Source: Acanthacorydalis orientalis
Lineage: Eukaryota > Arthropoda > Insecta > Megaloptera > Corydalidae
Assembly: GCA_034766995.1 (NCBI GenBank)
Contig: CM068318.1
Location: 5,689,001-5,753,000, forward strand
Direction of reading: 5' to 3'
Length of the DNA stretch: 64,000 bases
Part shown: positions 26,246 to 38,389 of the stretch, in pieces
Layout: every line of letters begins with the position of its first letter
Position numbering within the stretch: the first letter of the stretch is position 1
The notes under the pieces: generated by a model
Told to the model about the DNA's origin: nothing
Databases searched by the model: none
The model's input: the letters and a program-made list of their open reading frames with translations, nothing else
Position numbers and translations under genes: made by a program

Positions 26246-26679
26246 GTTTCGAACGCTTAAATCGACTGTATATATTTATATTTAATATTATGCGAAAACG
26301 TTATGTAAACATGACAATTTTTTTTGTTGTTCGGGCGTGTTAAATTTTGTAATTTGCCGAGTAAATAAAATTGTATTCAGTGTTTAAAAATAATTGGTTA
26401 TTAATTGGAGTACGATTTTTTTCGATTTGTAAGTGGGATGGGGCGTATACAAAAGAGTATTAACAAATACATTTTTACATTAAATCATTTTAAATAGGAT
26501 CGGAATATGAATAATTTTTCAAAACTCGTTTCACGTTTTTCAAACATTTTTATTTTTACGAAGCGAGCAGCTACAAAAATTATTTTTCGTCCGTGTGGTA
26601 GGCTCTCATACCTCAAACCATCATCCTTATATTAATAATTTCTCTTTTTTCTCTCTGTGTATAAATATATAAATATATA
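26246..26679. other. A+T-rich stretch
   Basis: Nothing could be recognised beyond A+T-rich sequence. Confidence 0.6.
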
Positions 26680-26803
26680 TGTGTGTATATATATATATAT
26701 ATATACATGTGTGTGTGTTTGTGTGTGTAGAGAGAGAAAGAGCACATTTGAATGAAATCATAGAAATTTTTAATCATATTAGATTACTTTTCAATATTTT
26801 CAA
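26680..26803 (+). repeat. compound (TA)n(TG)n-linked dispersed repeat, copy 2
   Basis: A TA tract (about 26688-26705) is followed by TG units, then GTAGAGAGAGAAAGAGCACA. The unique part at 26748-26803 is about 90% identical to 20053-20112, and the order of parts matches copy 1. Confidence 0.75.
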
Positions 26804-26983
26804 TTGGTTTTATTTACAATAATGTCGATAGTATTGTATAAGGGTTTCATTTTCGTGAAAAATCAACAAGATCATTTTTTTATTTTATATAATAAATGCA
26901 GATTTTTAAAATTCCTATTATAATGTTTTTTTCTTATGTTTTATTAAATATAAGTTCATTTAAATTTCTTCATTATTTATTTT

Positions 26984-27037
<54 letters not shown>

Positions 27038-27649
27038 AAAGAATTAAAAAGTAAAAAAAAATTGCAATATATATATATATATATATATATATATCAACTT
27101 TTTATATGATTTCTTTAATTTTTTGTTTAAGTAATTTGAAAGGTAAATTAATATGTGTAAAAATCAAATAAGTTGTTTATATTTAATAGTTTATTCAACA
27201 TAGTTTTACTGTCCAAGATAAAACAAATAGAATTATTTAACCTCTTTCAATATCTGTAATTTAATATTTAGGTGAGGAATCATTATAAATTGAACTTCAT
27301 TAATTGAAAAATAATCGAGACTATAGACTAGATTGCTGTAGATATTCTCTGATTCAAGTATAATATTCAAAGATATATAATGAAGAGAAATATTAAGAGA
27401 AATGAGTCAGACTGATACAGAATTATTAATTATTTATAAAATATTTCTTTTAAAGAAAAGGCATCACAGATATAAGAATATTTAAATATAATTTCGATTA
27501 AATGGTGTATTCTGGTAGAATTCAATCAATATTTGTTATATTTCATACAACATATTTTATACAGAAAATATTCACAGAATATTTTATTAATCTCGATCGT
27601 ATCTTCATTTCAATAAGTAAGAGAGTAATGAATTCAAGAGAACAACATG
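26804..27649. other. A+T-rich stretch with TA tracts
   Basis: Pure TA tracts lie at about 26987-27032 and 27067-27094. A TTTAG/GTGAGG junction at 27271-27272 is a weak splice-like string. No gene is recognisable. Confidence 0.6.
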
Positions 27650-27900
27650 CGTTCTTTAACAGAAGGTGCAAACCAGAATAACGATGACGCTAATCTACCG
27701 AAACGAGAATCGAACTGTAACGTACTAGTTAGGAACTAACGGCAGACGGGAGCGGTGGAATACTAGTGTTGGTGAGCATTCTTGCTCGCAGATCGCCGCG
27801 TCTTATCTCATCTACACTCTGTCTCCATAAATTATTGTCGGACCTGTCAGGCAGCCGCGTGCAACACTGCCTATAGCCCATAATTCAGTAGGTATGTGTG
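27650..27900. other. CpG-rich block
   Basis: Complex GC-richer sequence includes a small inverted repeat GAGC/GCTC at about 27775-27788. No frame gives a recognisable protein. Confidence 0.45.
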
Positions 27901-27974
27901 TGTGTGCGTGTGTGTTTTGTATATGTGAAATATATATACGCACGCGCACCAACCCCTGCTTATTCCACCACAAT

Positions 27975-27977
<3 letters not shown>

Positions 27978-28020
<43 letters not shown>
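27978..28020. repeat. (TA)n microsatellite
   Basis: A pure TA tract of about 43 bp produces spurious Tyr-Ile frames on both strands (27812-28063 and 27894-28127). Confidence 0.95.
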
Positions 28021-28021
<1 letters not shown>

Positions 28022-30559
28022 CACTATGGATCTAATACCGATGGATACATATAACACTATCATTTTTTTTATTTATGTTCGACTAAGATATATAGTGTAT
28101 CTATATTCAATTGAACTATTTTTTTGAATATAAATATGAAAATATCTATTACTAAAACATCCATCGTCCATATTTCACTCGATGCAGGACTCTCTGGAGG
28201 CACTATAAATTTTTCTCACACCTCAGTGTTATTTTCATAAACGATTCAGAAAAAAAAATTGAATTTTTATTCTGTAAATCTGAACAGACTCTATTCTAGT
28301 GTCATGTGTGCGATTGAATACTTTATAAATAACACCTCTATATGTACTTATATTTAAATTTGAAAACATTTCAGACGTATATTTTATTATGTATTTATTA
28401 TAATAAATATTCTTAGTTTACATAGTTCGATTTCTAAAAAAAACAATATTAATAAATATGAGATGTAATTCGAATAAAATTTATTTTTAGAATTCTAAAA
28501 ATTCAATTTGTTAGTGGTCAGTATTAAATAAGGTTTCTATAATCATTAATAACGTATTTTATATTTATACACTCTTTTTTGAAAAGAACTTTTATTAGAT
28601 TTAAAAATAATAAATATACATTTTGAAAAATTGAATAATAAAATATAATTTTCATGTTTATAATACAAGATATATCTACTCTAATTATTATTATTAACAG
28701 AATAGATATACAAACAACGTAACTCGAAGTCTGTCAGAAAGTGTCTTACTTACTTGTAATAAAATCAATTTTAATACCGTCTTTAATTTTTGATTGGAAA
28801 TTAATTTTCAGTAACTTTATTGAATTTTAATTTGATGCGATGTGATGTCACCTGTCATTATTAAAGTGATTTTATCGAAAAACACATGGATTGTATTCTA
28901 AAACAAGATTATTTCAAAATAATTAAGCATACTTTCAAAATATCTTCGTTTAATTTATCATTTCTTGATTTTTAATATCTTACTTTTGAATAATTAAGAT
29001 TTTATTTAATTATATGTTTGACTCATCTATTTATTGATTCGAAAATATTATTTAGAGATAAATAGATTCGAAACCGGTTGTTAGAATAGAAATTTAGAAA
29101 AAAATTAAAATAATATATTAACATATTGATCTTATGATATTTATTTCATATAACTTTTAAATTTGATTATCTTATAAAAGATTTAATTAAGAAAATGTAG
29201 TTTAATAAAAAAATCATAAAAGTTCTATTATCTGATTTTTGATACTTTCTTAAAAAATTTCTTGGGTCTAGTTGGTTGGTTATTGAGCTTCAACTGCTAA
29301 GGGCAATATTTCCCGAGTTTCATAGGTATAGAAAACTATGTATGAAAGCATAGAAATTAATTTTTTATTGTTGAATTTTTATTATTATATCTTGTAATGA
29401 AAAAACTTGGTTTATGTAATTATAAATAATATATAGTTTCATCTAATTATATAAGAACAATTGTTAAATAATATCTATATATGGTTTTATATTCGATAAA
29501 TCACAGAGCTATGAAATGACTGACATACCTAAGAACACATTTGTTATATTTTTATAAATATTTTAAAAATGTTTGATCCAAAAAAAATTGAATAGAAATA
29601 AAATCTTACTATGTTTTTAACTGATAAAATTTTATACTTAATTATGTTGTGCAAAAATTAAATATAAAAAATAATTCCTGTGATATTATTGCTCCTTCAA
29701 TACTCCTTTGTATTAAAAAACGTACATAAATAGTATATGAGAGAGTATTAAGGAGATATGATCTTAATAAGACTAAAATAATATTGAACGGATGTTAAAA
29801 ATGAATTATGAAAAGAGTTAAGCTATAAAACATTTTTTAATCAAATTTTTAATAAATAATTACTTATCATTGATTGTTTCTTATCCATTTTTATATGCCG
29901 TTGTTATCATTCTCAGAGAGCACTTATGTACAGAAAAATCTGATTATTATTTCAAATATGAAGAATTTAAGCTCTTTTTCTACCTTATTGTTCTGATTAT
30001 GACGGTATTTTTATCAAAACACATTTATGCACAATAAAAATCCAATATCAAGTAAGCAACAAACAAGATCAGTAATCATTTACTGAATAAGTTTTATTAA
30101 AAAAAAATGTAGTGTAAGAGGTTAATTGATATAAATAATGTACGCGTTACTAAAACACAGGATTAATATGGTTTATTTAATTGGTCAGAATAAGTTGAAT
30201 ATAAACAGAAAGAATGTTTAGTTGAGGATTACAGAGATATGTGCTGATGATCACAGTCGCAACACACTATCACAGCTTGACCGATGCGATTGTAATAATT
30301 CTTAGCGTGATTACCAACCCGAACAGAAGCGTTTACTTATAGACTTATGTCATCTGATGCTCTCTGTAATACTCAGCCTGTGAAGATGTATGTGATGCCA
30401 ATTTTAAACTCAATATGTAGTTTGTAAGATTATTAGAGAATCATGTGTGAAAGATTTCAAAATATTTTTTTTAATATGACAATAATAAATATTAGCTGTA
30501 ATACAATTCGAAATCGTGTTGAAAATGAACCGTGTGTTTGGTTATATAGATGATTTTTA
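28021..30559. other. A+T-rich stretch without a recognisable gene
   Basis: There is no recognisable gene, repeat element or long microsatellite over about 2.5 kb. It is one of the plainest parts of the window. Confidence 0.6.
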
Positions 30560-31160
30560 CGGACGTTCATTTCAAAACTTCCAGTGCACACGACTTGGAA
30601 CATACGAGCGTCTGTGCCTGATATCTTGTATGAATTCATCGTGACTGTATCCTGCAGTATTAGATCCTTGCGTTCCACGCACATCGCATCGTATACATGC
30701 GTCCACAAATACACGAATTCGTTCCGCGCAACCCATCGTCAAACGGAAACAATACGCAGTGCGTGGGGAATTGGGTGAAGATTGGTTAGATGATACGTGC
30801 ACATGTATTTTTTGTTTGATTACTTAATTTTCTTCTGTAATGGAAACATTTCATTTCATTTTTATTTCGGACTTTTTTGTGCCACCACGTACGACGTCAC
30901 CGTTACGACGGCCTCTCTGTTCGTCAGATGAAAAATTCAGTTTTTCAGGTAGTAGCTACTTTATCGTGAATTTTTCATGTATATTTTTTTCATACGAAAT
31001 TTCGTTCGTTATTTTATAACGCCGTTTTCGCCGGTCGTATCAATTCGACCATCAGTTTGATGTTTTTTTATACGTTTCATTTTATTTATTTTCGACGGTT
31101 TCCAGCGGGTGTATTATATTCGAATCACTGCACGAATTGGAAAATTTTCTAACAATAGAA
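30560..31160. other. CpG-rich block
   Basis: Two GC-richer parts (30580-30790 and 30890-31140) have frequent CpG. Overlapping open frames on both strands at 30457-30802 are unrecognised. AGTTTTTCAG joined to GTAGTA at 30948/30949 is a weak recursive-splice-like string. Confidence 0.45.
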
Positions 31161-31310
31161 ATGGCGAGTTTCACATGTGAGAGGAAATGCTAAAAATGTA
31201 CCATGGAATTAATATTTAATAATGACGATTTAGAACGGTACTGTAATGAACGATAGACTTTTTTAAAAAAAGCCGTTACAGGCTGACATGAAGCATACAT
31301 TTTTTATATG

Positions 31311-31354
<44 letters not shown>

Positions 31355-31637
31355 TGATGGATTAAACATTACATTAATTAATATTATTTTAATTTGAATA
31401 ATAACTAAAATTGATTGGAACTATTTGATACGTACATATATTATTTAAAATAATAATCAATTAATTATCTATATATTAATGTTTTATTCCCAAATACATT
31501 GCATTACAAATTAAATGAGAATTATACTAATAATATATTATAGTTTAAATTTCAAAGAAATAAAAGTCATTTATCGTACAAGTTTTATTTTGAAAGCTAT
31601 TTAAAATATTCAAGTGTATATCTACATCATTCATTCA

Positions 31638-31679
<42 letters not shown>

Positions 31680-32076
31680 GGGTACCCATAAATTGTAAAT
31701 CTTTTTTAATAAGTAAATTAGATTCAGTTCGACTTAAGTTTCTGACATGTGAAGACTTGTTTTTTGTCGTATATTGTATAACAGATTGTGGATTTATTAT
31801 TTGAACGAAATGTTTTTAACATCTCAAAACAAAATACTGATCTCCCAACCGTCAAAAGAACACGTATGTAAATATCAGTTACGTTCAATTTCACCTCGAA
31901 TCATATTTTTCTAAACATCCAGCACATTTTTATAAGGGAGGAATTTTGAAAAGTTACAGAAAAGATGACAAGAGGTCGATAATAATGATGGCGAATATGT
32001 AATTGATTATAAAATAATAAAAAATGGACTCTTGTGTGTTTAAATTTGAAATAATTGATTACTTATGGGTACACTT

Positions 32077-32120
<44 letters not shown>

Positions 32121-32449
32121 TATGTATGTATGTATCAACTAAATGTATAGCTATTGAAAAATTACACAAACTGTATACAAGTATACTTATATTCCTACAT
32201 TAAAAAAAATACCTTGCGTTCTGATAAAATTGAATGTTCAAATGAAACGTTATTGAAACGATAAAACCGTAATATCGTTCGCCGCAAAAAAAAACATCCC
32301 CATTTAATTGATCATCGGCGACCGATTATTCAATAACAATAACCGTATAATGAAACAACCGTGAAAAATTCGTTGTAGAGAAACATTTGTAGGTCACATT
32401 CATTACGAAAGCCACAAAACAAAGAAATCATTAAGAAAAATAACATGGA
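31161..32449. other. A+T-rich stretch with TA tracts
   Basis: TA tracts lie at 31315-31350, 31642-31677 (preceded by four ATTC units) and about 32091-32123. No gene is recognisable. Confidence 0.6.
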
Positions 32450-32681
32450 ATCAAATAAACGATCCTGTTCTTTCCGCCCAGCAATTACTCAAACTTAATT
32501 GTAACAACAGAACACAACGAGACGAGGCGAAACATGGCTCGGCATAAATTCTTGTATCATTTGAATCACGCCAGAAAAATGTTCCGTGATGATAGCACAT
32601 AAATCGTGTTTGGGCTAAGACGTTCGTCGGTCGGCGAGATTTTTGTGGGCTTTTGTACACACGGCGGTGGGACACACTTAC

Positions 32682-32727
<46 letters not shown>

Positions 32728-32840
32728 GAGCACATATACACATACACAGAGACAGTATGGGGCGGACGGGGATGAGATATATTTTCATAGTGGCGGGCGG
32801 GCATATACTTGTTATTTAGCCCCGTGTACAAGGTAATTTA
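32450..32840. other. GC-richer block interrupted by a TA tract
   Basis: GC-richer sequence (32450-32680 and 32750-32830) is split by a TA tract at about 32684-32719. The 126-codon minus frame at 32451-32831 reads through this tract as Tyr-Ile and shows no domain. Confidence 0.45.
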
Positions 32841-33038
32841 GTACAACGAAACGTTATCTTGTATAAAATTGTAACAGTAAATAGACTTCTGGAGGTTCGG
32901 TTCATAGAAAACTATGTATACATGCACGCCCACATATTAAGTTTGTTTATTCATGTTTCTTATTTGTTTCTCAAATGAAGTGTACTAGTTGTATAATTAT
33001 TATATACATGCATATATAAACATCATTATTTATATGTA

Positions 33039-33078
<40 letters not shown>

Positions 33079-33230
33079 GTGTTATTTTATAAATATGTCA
33101 AATTAAATAGAAATAGTGTTCAATTACTAATTGATTTATTTATCAAAATTTGAAAAATAATTGTTTTAAAATAAGATTTTTAATCATTTCTAATAAGAAT
33201 TGTTACCAAATATTAATAATTTTGAAAGAT

Positions 33231-33285
<55 letters not shown>

Positions 33286-33499
33286 CTATTAACTGTTTAA
33301 AAATTAAGATAAATATTTAGATTAAAATATTTATTAATGAGATAAACCTTTTAACAATCTTTTATATCATTTTTAAACTTTTAAACATTGACAAAACATT
33401 TAAATAAATATAAAGTTATAATTATTTTTATATATGTGATCGCTTGATATATTTTTTATACTGATCTTGATTCCGTTGAAGAACTTGTATGGTGAGCTG
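32841..33499. other. A+T-rich stretch with TA tracts
   Basis: TA tracts lie at about 33048-33075 and 33234-33284 (51 bp). No gene is recognisable. Confidence 0.6.
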
Positions 33500-33540
33500 C
33501 ACTACTAGTTTCAGCCCTCGAAACGTCTTCAGATAACTTA
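33500..33540 (-). repeat. CTGAAGA...GAAAC motif, copy A
   Basis: On the minus strand 33508-33532 starts CTGAAGACG and ends GGCTGAAAC, 25 nt in all, and is followed by TAGTAGTG. It has the same ends and spacing as copies at 33761-33785 (minus) and 33848-33872 (plus). Confidence 0.6.
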
Positions 33541-33738
33541 CTATATGCTTTGAGTAGAGTATAAATGAAATTACCTGAAAATGTTAGAAAAAATTAAACT
33601 AATTGTATCAGTTCATTGAACAAGTGAACAATATATAAAGAGATCAAAACCACAGAACAATAAAAGTAGAACAATAAAAAACTTTACATGTGATCTCATT
33701 ATTGCATTATACTGGTGTTTCGTTTTTTTAGATTACTT

Positions 33739-33894
33739 GAGTTTCTATCTTCTACTATTAGTTTCAGTAGGTGTGTCTTGTTCAGATAGATTTGGATAAC
33801 TAGCGTTATCTATATTAGTCATAACTATTGATAGATCTATCTAAAACCTGAAGATGGCATACATGCTGAAACTAATATTTAGAAACAGAAATTC
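33739..33894. mobile_element. fold-back element carrying two inverted motif copies
   Basis: Arms of about 29-31 bp (33739-33767 and 33866-33894) are inverted and match at roughly three quarters of positions, with the identical core ATTAGTTTCAG. Each arm overlaps one copy of the 25-nt CTGAA...CTGAAAC motif, in opposite orientation. The total length of about 156 bp without coding capacity fits a MITE-like fold-back or a remnant of an element with repeated ends. The element family is not identified. Confidence 0.5.
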
Positions 33895-34687
33895 AAAAGA
33901 TTCTAAACGATGAAGACAACGAGGATTAAAAAACACTTTATCAAAAGTTTTTAACTTTTGATCACAGTTTCGTTATACCATAGTTTATTCTGAAGAATGT
34001 AAAAGTTGTAGAAAATGCAAATTTTTATTAATTTTTTTTATTTATATGCATGTCGTCCTTACATCGCAAGAACGCTATATACTTATATTTAGTAAAACTC
34101 AAGGTACTCGGATTTTATAATGAACTATTCAGTAGTGCCGTATGAATAAAAGAAATGTCTAACTTAACGCTAGTGGACTATTAATGGTGTACTCTAGTTG
34201 AATGTGAGATTAATACAATATCAGTACAACTCTAGATACACAGCACGTACAACAAAAAGTTTTCCGTTTCATTTTGCATATATATTATAAACTTGATGGT
34301 TCTAGTGAAATGATAAGACATAAAACAACTTATTTTGGTAAAAAGAAAAAAGTTTATCGTATCAGCTTGTAATTTGAAATCAATTCATTGGTATCAATCT
34401 TAAGATACATTTATTTAAAAGATAATTGCTCAATCTTAAGCAAAACATGAATAATTTCAGTTGTAAAAGTATAGAAAATCTGTGGATTATTCTTGTATTT
34501 TTAATAAAAGTACTTGGAATCGATACAGTTTTTTAATCTGTATTCATTATTCACTTCTATATTTGTCTTTAACAAAAGTTAAAAGCAATCAACATGTGAC
34601 ATCTGATTATAGAAATAATTGCGATCAGACTATTTCAAGCAGCTATATTTTTTTATTATATAATTAGAGACGCATATATTTATAACG

Positions 34688-34728
<41 letters not shown>

Positions 34729-34743
34729 AGAGACAGAGAAGGA
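33895..34743. other. A+T-rich stretch
   Basis: A perfect hairpin of ATCAAAAGTT (33940-33949) with its complement at 33953-33962 has a 3-nt loop. A TA tract lies at 34690-34723. No gene is recognisable. Confidence 0.55.
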
Positions 34744-34924
34744 GATTCAATTTAGGTTCCCACATGAAAATATTAAAAGGGGCACAGGGGTTAAGAAGTC
34801 ATTTTTTTATTTAGTATTTTAGTTCAATTCAGTACTATAATACAATTGAATTAAAATACAAAATTAAGGGTAACATGTTTTTTTTAATACATTCATGTGT
34901 ACATGTGTAAGTCTAAGTTGAATC
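34744..34924 (+). mobile_element. MITE-like element, complete copy (181 bp)
   Basis: The ends are inverted repeats. The left end begins GATTCAATTTAGG and continues to CACATGAA; the right end, complemented, begins GATTCAACTTAGAC and continues to CACATG, with 18 of 23 positions matching. The interior shares TTTTATTTAGTATTTTAG and AACATG with 8905-9042. No open frame is present. The superfamily is not determined, because a target-site duplication could not be fixed among the flanking TA tracts (34690-34723 and 34931-34969). Confidence 0.65.
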
Positions 34925-34927
34925 ATC

Positions 34928-34930
<3 letters not shown>

Positions 34931-34969
<39 letters not shown>
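34931..34969. repeat. (TA)n microsatellite
   Basis: A pure TA tract of about 39 bp lies 6 bp beyond the right end of the MITE-like element. Confidence 0.95.
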
Positions 34970-34973
<4 letters not shown>

Positions 34974-35049
34974 GAAATTAGGGTGTAACCTAATGGAATG
35001 TAATATTTTTTGAGTATTATACTTTTGAAAGATTAGTGCGCGTTTTTCT

Positions 35050-35439
35050 GTCAAATATCATAATTCCTAATAACAATATAACTTCTGTCGCTGCGAGTAC
35101 GATGCGAGTAAAAGCATCGGATATCAATCCCTGTTCTGAAAAGCGAATAATATCTACACGCGTACACACTAAAAACACATAATATTGACGAAAACCCTTT
35201 ACAACACGGCCAAGCCGAGCGGCTCCCGACCAACCACCTCCGATTCCCATCGCACCGTAGGACGGATTATGAACCCCGTTCGAACAATAACTACCTACCT
35301 ACCGCTCGGCCGTGCTCCATTACATAACGTTATCTGACAACAATGTAAACACATGACGCTGCAAACTACCCTTGGTATCGGCACCACCGATGACACTGTG
35401 GTCGCCGTGCTCGCCTGCCTGCCAGTCTACCCGATGTAA
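35050..35439. other. CpG-rich block
   Basis: GC-richer sequence has overlapping minus-strand frames (35017-35250 and 35051-35233), none recognisable. ACTACCTACCTACCG near 35289 is a short CTAC repeat. Confidence 0.45.
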
Positions 35440-35720
35440 CGCAACCTGCCAGCCTACACCCTCTTCTGGATGGAGCACACGCAACCGGTCAAATTCTCTC
35501 TACTTGCCTTGCCGTGTCATTGGTGGTTGTAAAACTTTTTGTGTCAAAGCAACACCGAGCATTACCGCACACAAGTGAAAGCATGTTGTTTTTGATATTG
35601 TGTCGAAGCGAATTATAATTGTTTGCCGAGTTCATTATAGATACAAGAATTATCTGACTGTTTCATTATTATCGAAGATTAATTGTGTTGCTTTGATCAT
35701 ATTTATTCGTGCGGTTCGTG
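35440..35720 (+). repeat. duplicated collinear module, copy B
   Basis: This is the counterpart of 26020-26245, with the densest identity at 35603-35658. The part around 35440-35525 contains extra sequence between CACGCAACCG and GTAAAAC that copy A lacks. The 68-codon frame at 35372-35578 overlaps it but is not conserved in copy A. Confidence 0.7.
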
Positions 35721-36370
35721 CGTTTTAACTATATCTGAGTTGTGTCGCATCGATGGTAGAAATCGAAAAGAATAGTTTGTTTCAAAGAGACACTTGCTAA
35801 ATTTTTTATTAAAATTTTAAATCGTATGTTTCATTATATATATTCATCTCATTAAATTGCTTCTCTCGAAACTAGACCTTAAAATTTTCATATAATATTA
35901 AAATATAAACTAGTTATAGAATTTGCGAATAATAATGACAAGAAATCTTAAGAAAAAAAAAATAAATAATCGCTTTATCAACAAATTTTTTCATTTTCTT
36001 ATAAGATAAATACTTTGTTTCATTTTTGTTTATTTGAAAAAAACTGCTATTCTTATTATGATTAATTCAAATGACGAATAACAAACAATAATAATAAATA
36101 ACAAGGATAAAAATAAACACCAATTCATGTAAAATATACAGAAAATCTTATTATTTTCATACATGACTGAAATGTATATATTTTTTGACATTTACTGATT
36201 ATTATGTGACTTATTAGCATGAAAAAAGTTTCTAACCGATATAAGAAACTTTATTTTATAATACTGTAATTTGGTAACGTGTTCTCTTTTTTTGTTAGAA
36301 CTGTAAAGTTATATGTTGTTTAAATGTATGTTAGTAGTTTGGTCTTTTATTAAAATGACTTTGGAGATAG

Positions 36371-36411
<41 letters not shown>

Positions 36412-37279
36412 TGTATATATGTATGTACTAGATTGAGTTGTAAGTTATGTAGTTCTTTGATGTGAAATTTAAAAAGCTATACTTATTGAAAGAAAATATT
36501 TATTTCACCCAATATATACTTGCTATTTTAATGTAATCTGTCTTTATCTATTGATAAGATATTTAATTTCATTTTATGAAAATTTTCTGTTTATGATTAA
36601 AAAATATTGTTAAATTTATTTGGATACCGTTTATTATAGAGAGTGTTGTTTAAAACATAATCGTTAGTAAATAGGATTACGTTAAGTATCTCCTGTTGGA
36701 TGGAAATGTCGAAAATTCTCAATCAATTCCCATATTTTATGTTAAGTATGGCCAAGTTCTTAAGATATAATGAAACTTCTGTAAATTGAAGAATATATGA
36801 TATTATTAAATATTTCTTTGTTTTTTGTAGTAATTTGCAATAAAGATTTATATCCACCAAAGATTTTAATTATCTCTGACAATGAAATAGTTTATAAACA
36901 GAGAAAAATAAAATAAGATTTATTTAATCTAAATTTTCCTCTACAAATACATTACTTATTGCAGTCATATATATATATATATATTTCATATGAAAAAATT
37001 CTTTTATAATTACAGTATATTATTATAATACACTAGATAATAAAATTTAATTCAATTCTCATCTTATTCAAAATTAATTTGTTTTCTGTGAAAATAAATA
37101 ATGAAATATAAGAAATATATCAGAAGTTGGTACTCCTGTTTAAGTGCGATTAAATAAAACATAATATTCAGAAAATATTCAAACTAGTAGAATGAAACAT
37201 GTATTTACACGTTTACATAAATTTAAAGAAGCATACCCAAGAGAATTCACAATTAGAGCCGTATAAAGAGAAAACATTA
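35721..37279. other. A+T-rich stretch
   Basis: TA tracts lie at 36371-36404 and about 36967-36984. No gene is recognisable. Confidence 0.6.
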
Positions 37280-37580
37280 TTTAATTGAATCAACGATATC
37301 AATCACCCTCGCGACGAGCGTAAAATATCAACGCAAATATAACACAGCTTGGCACACTAACGAGACCTACTGGACATGATCAACTCCATATATCCACTTA
37401 CCTTTATCATTCTCTACCTATCTACTACCTACCTATCTACCTATCAGCGTTCTACCTACACGGCGCTTCCACCATCGTCGTCGCCGTTACCAATCTACTA
37501 TTGCTTGCTTGTGTTCTACAAACCAGAGATCAGTGGCGGTGCATACGTGAAATAATAACTGGATTCGTACGATTTTAATT
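37280..37580. other. GC-richer block with CTAC/CTAT repeats
   Basis: Imperfect tetranucleotide repeats CTAC/CTAT occupy about 37413-37445, followed by CpG-rich sequence CCATCGTCGTCGCCG at 37471-37485. No protein is recognisable. Confidence 0.5.
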
Positions 37581-38389
37581 AATTTAGTCGATATTAGTTA
37601 GTCTGAGTGAATTGTCTTATGTCAACAGTTGAAACAACGTTGTTATCTTTAGGAATTTGTTTGGCATATTCAATGTTTAAAGAAACAAAATTATTTTCAT
37701 ATTTTGTCCTAACAGAATAATATATATATATGTTTATAAATACTTAATAAAGATTAAGTCGAGAAACTGAAAAGAAACTCGAGAATATTTTAAAAACATA
37801 AAATATTTTATCTTTACAAAGAAGAAAATGTTTATTTCTGATAACTTTTCTACATTTATAATGTTATGTTTTAACCATACGAAAGATATAAAAACAATGT
37901 ATTTAAAGTTTTACTTTTAGCTTCCATTTCATTATTTTTTTTAAAAAAAAGGCATTTATTTCCAACGTACTTTTACTTATAATACAGCATACTCTTAAAT
38001 AATTTATCACTAACAACAACCTGCAGGATATAACGTATTTTATTAAAAATGTATTTATCGGTGTACAAAATTTTTATATACTTTTTTATCATAAAACTAT
38101 ATATTAAAGATGATCTACGTACACATACATGAGAAACGATGAGAAATAAAAGACAGTTATAATTTTATTAATTATAGTTAAAAGTTCAGTACATTGAAGA
38201 AAGAAGGGATAATAATTATGCAGATTATAGTGTTTTCAAACGTACTGTTGACAGGATGTTGTTTAATTATATAGTGGGTTTTTTTTTTAAAAAAAGTACT
38301 ATTAATATTTTCTATTATCGTACACATTGAAATGTTCCCTCGCACGCTTAAATGTTTGTGTGTGCTTTTCGTCGTTCTGATATGTATAT
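37581..38389. other. A+T-rich stretch
   Basis: T8A8 (37935-37950) and T10A7 (38279-38295) palindromes are present. No gene is recognisable. Confidence 0.6.

Noticed and set aside
33570..33600. Minus-strand ratchet-like junction ATTTTCAG/GTAATT
   Set aside because: The pyrimidine tract is acceptable but the donor is weak and the branch point would be too close. It is kept as a caution that such junctions can occur by chance on either strand.
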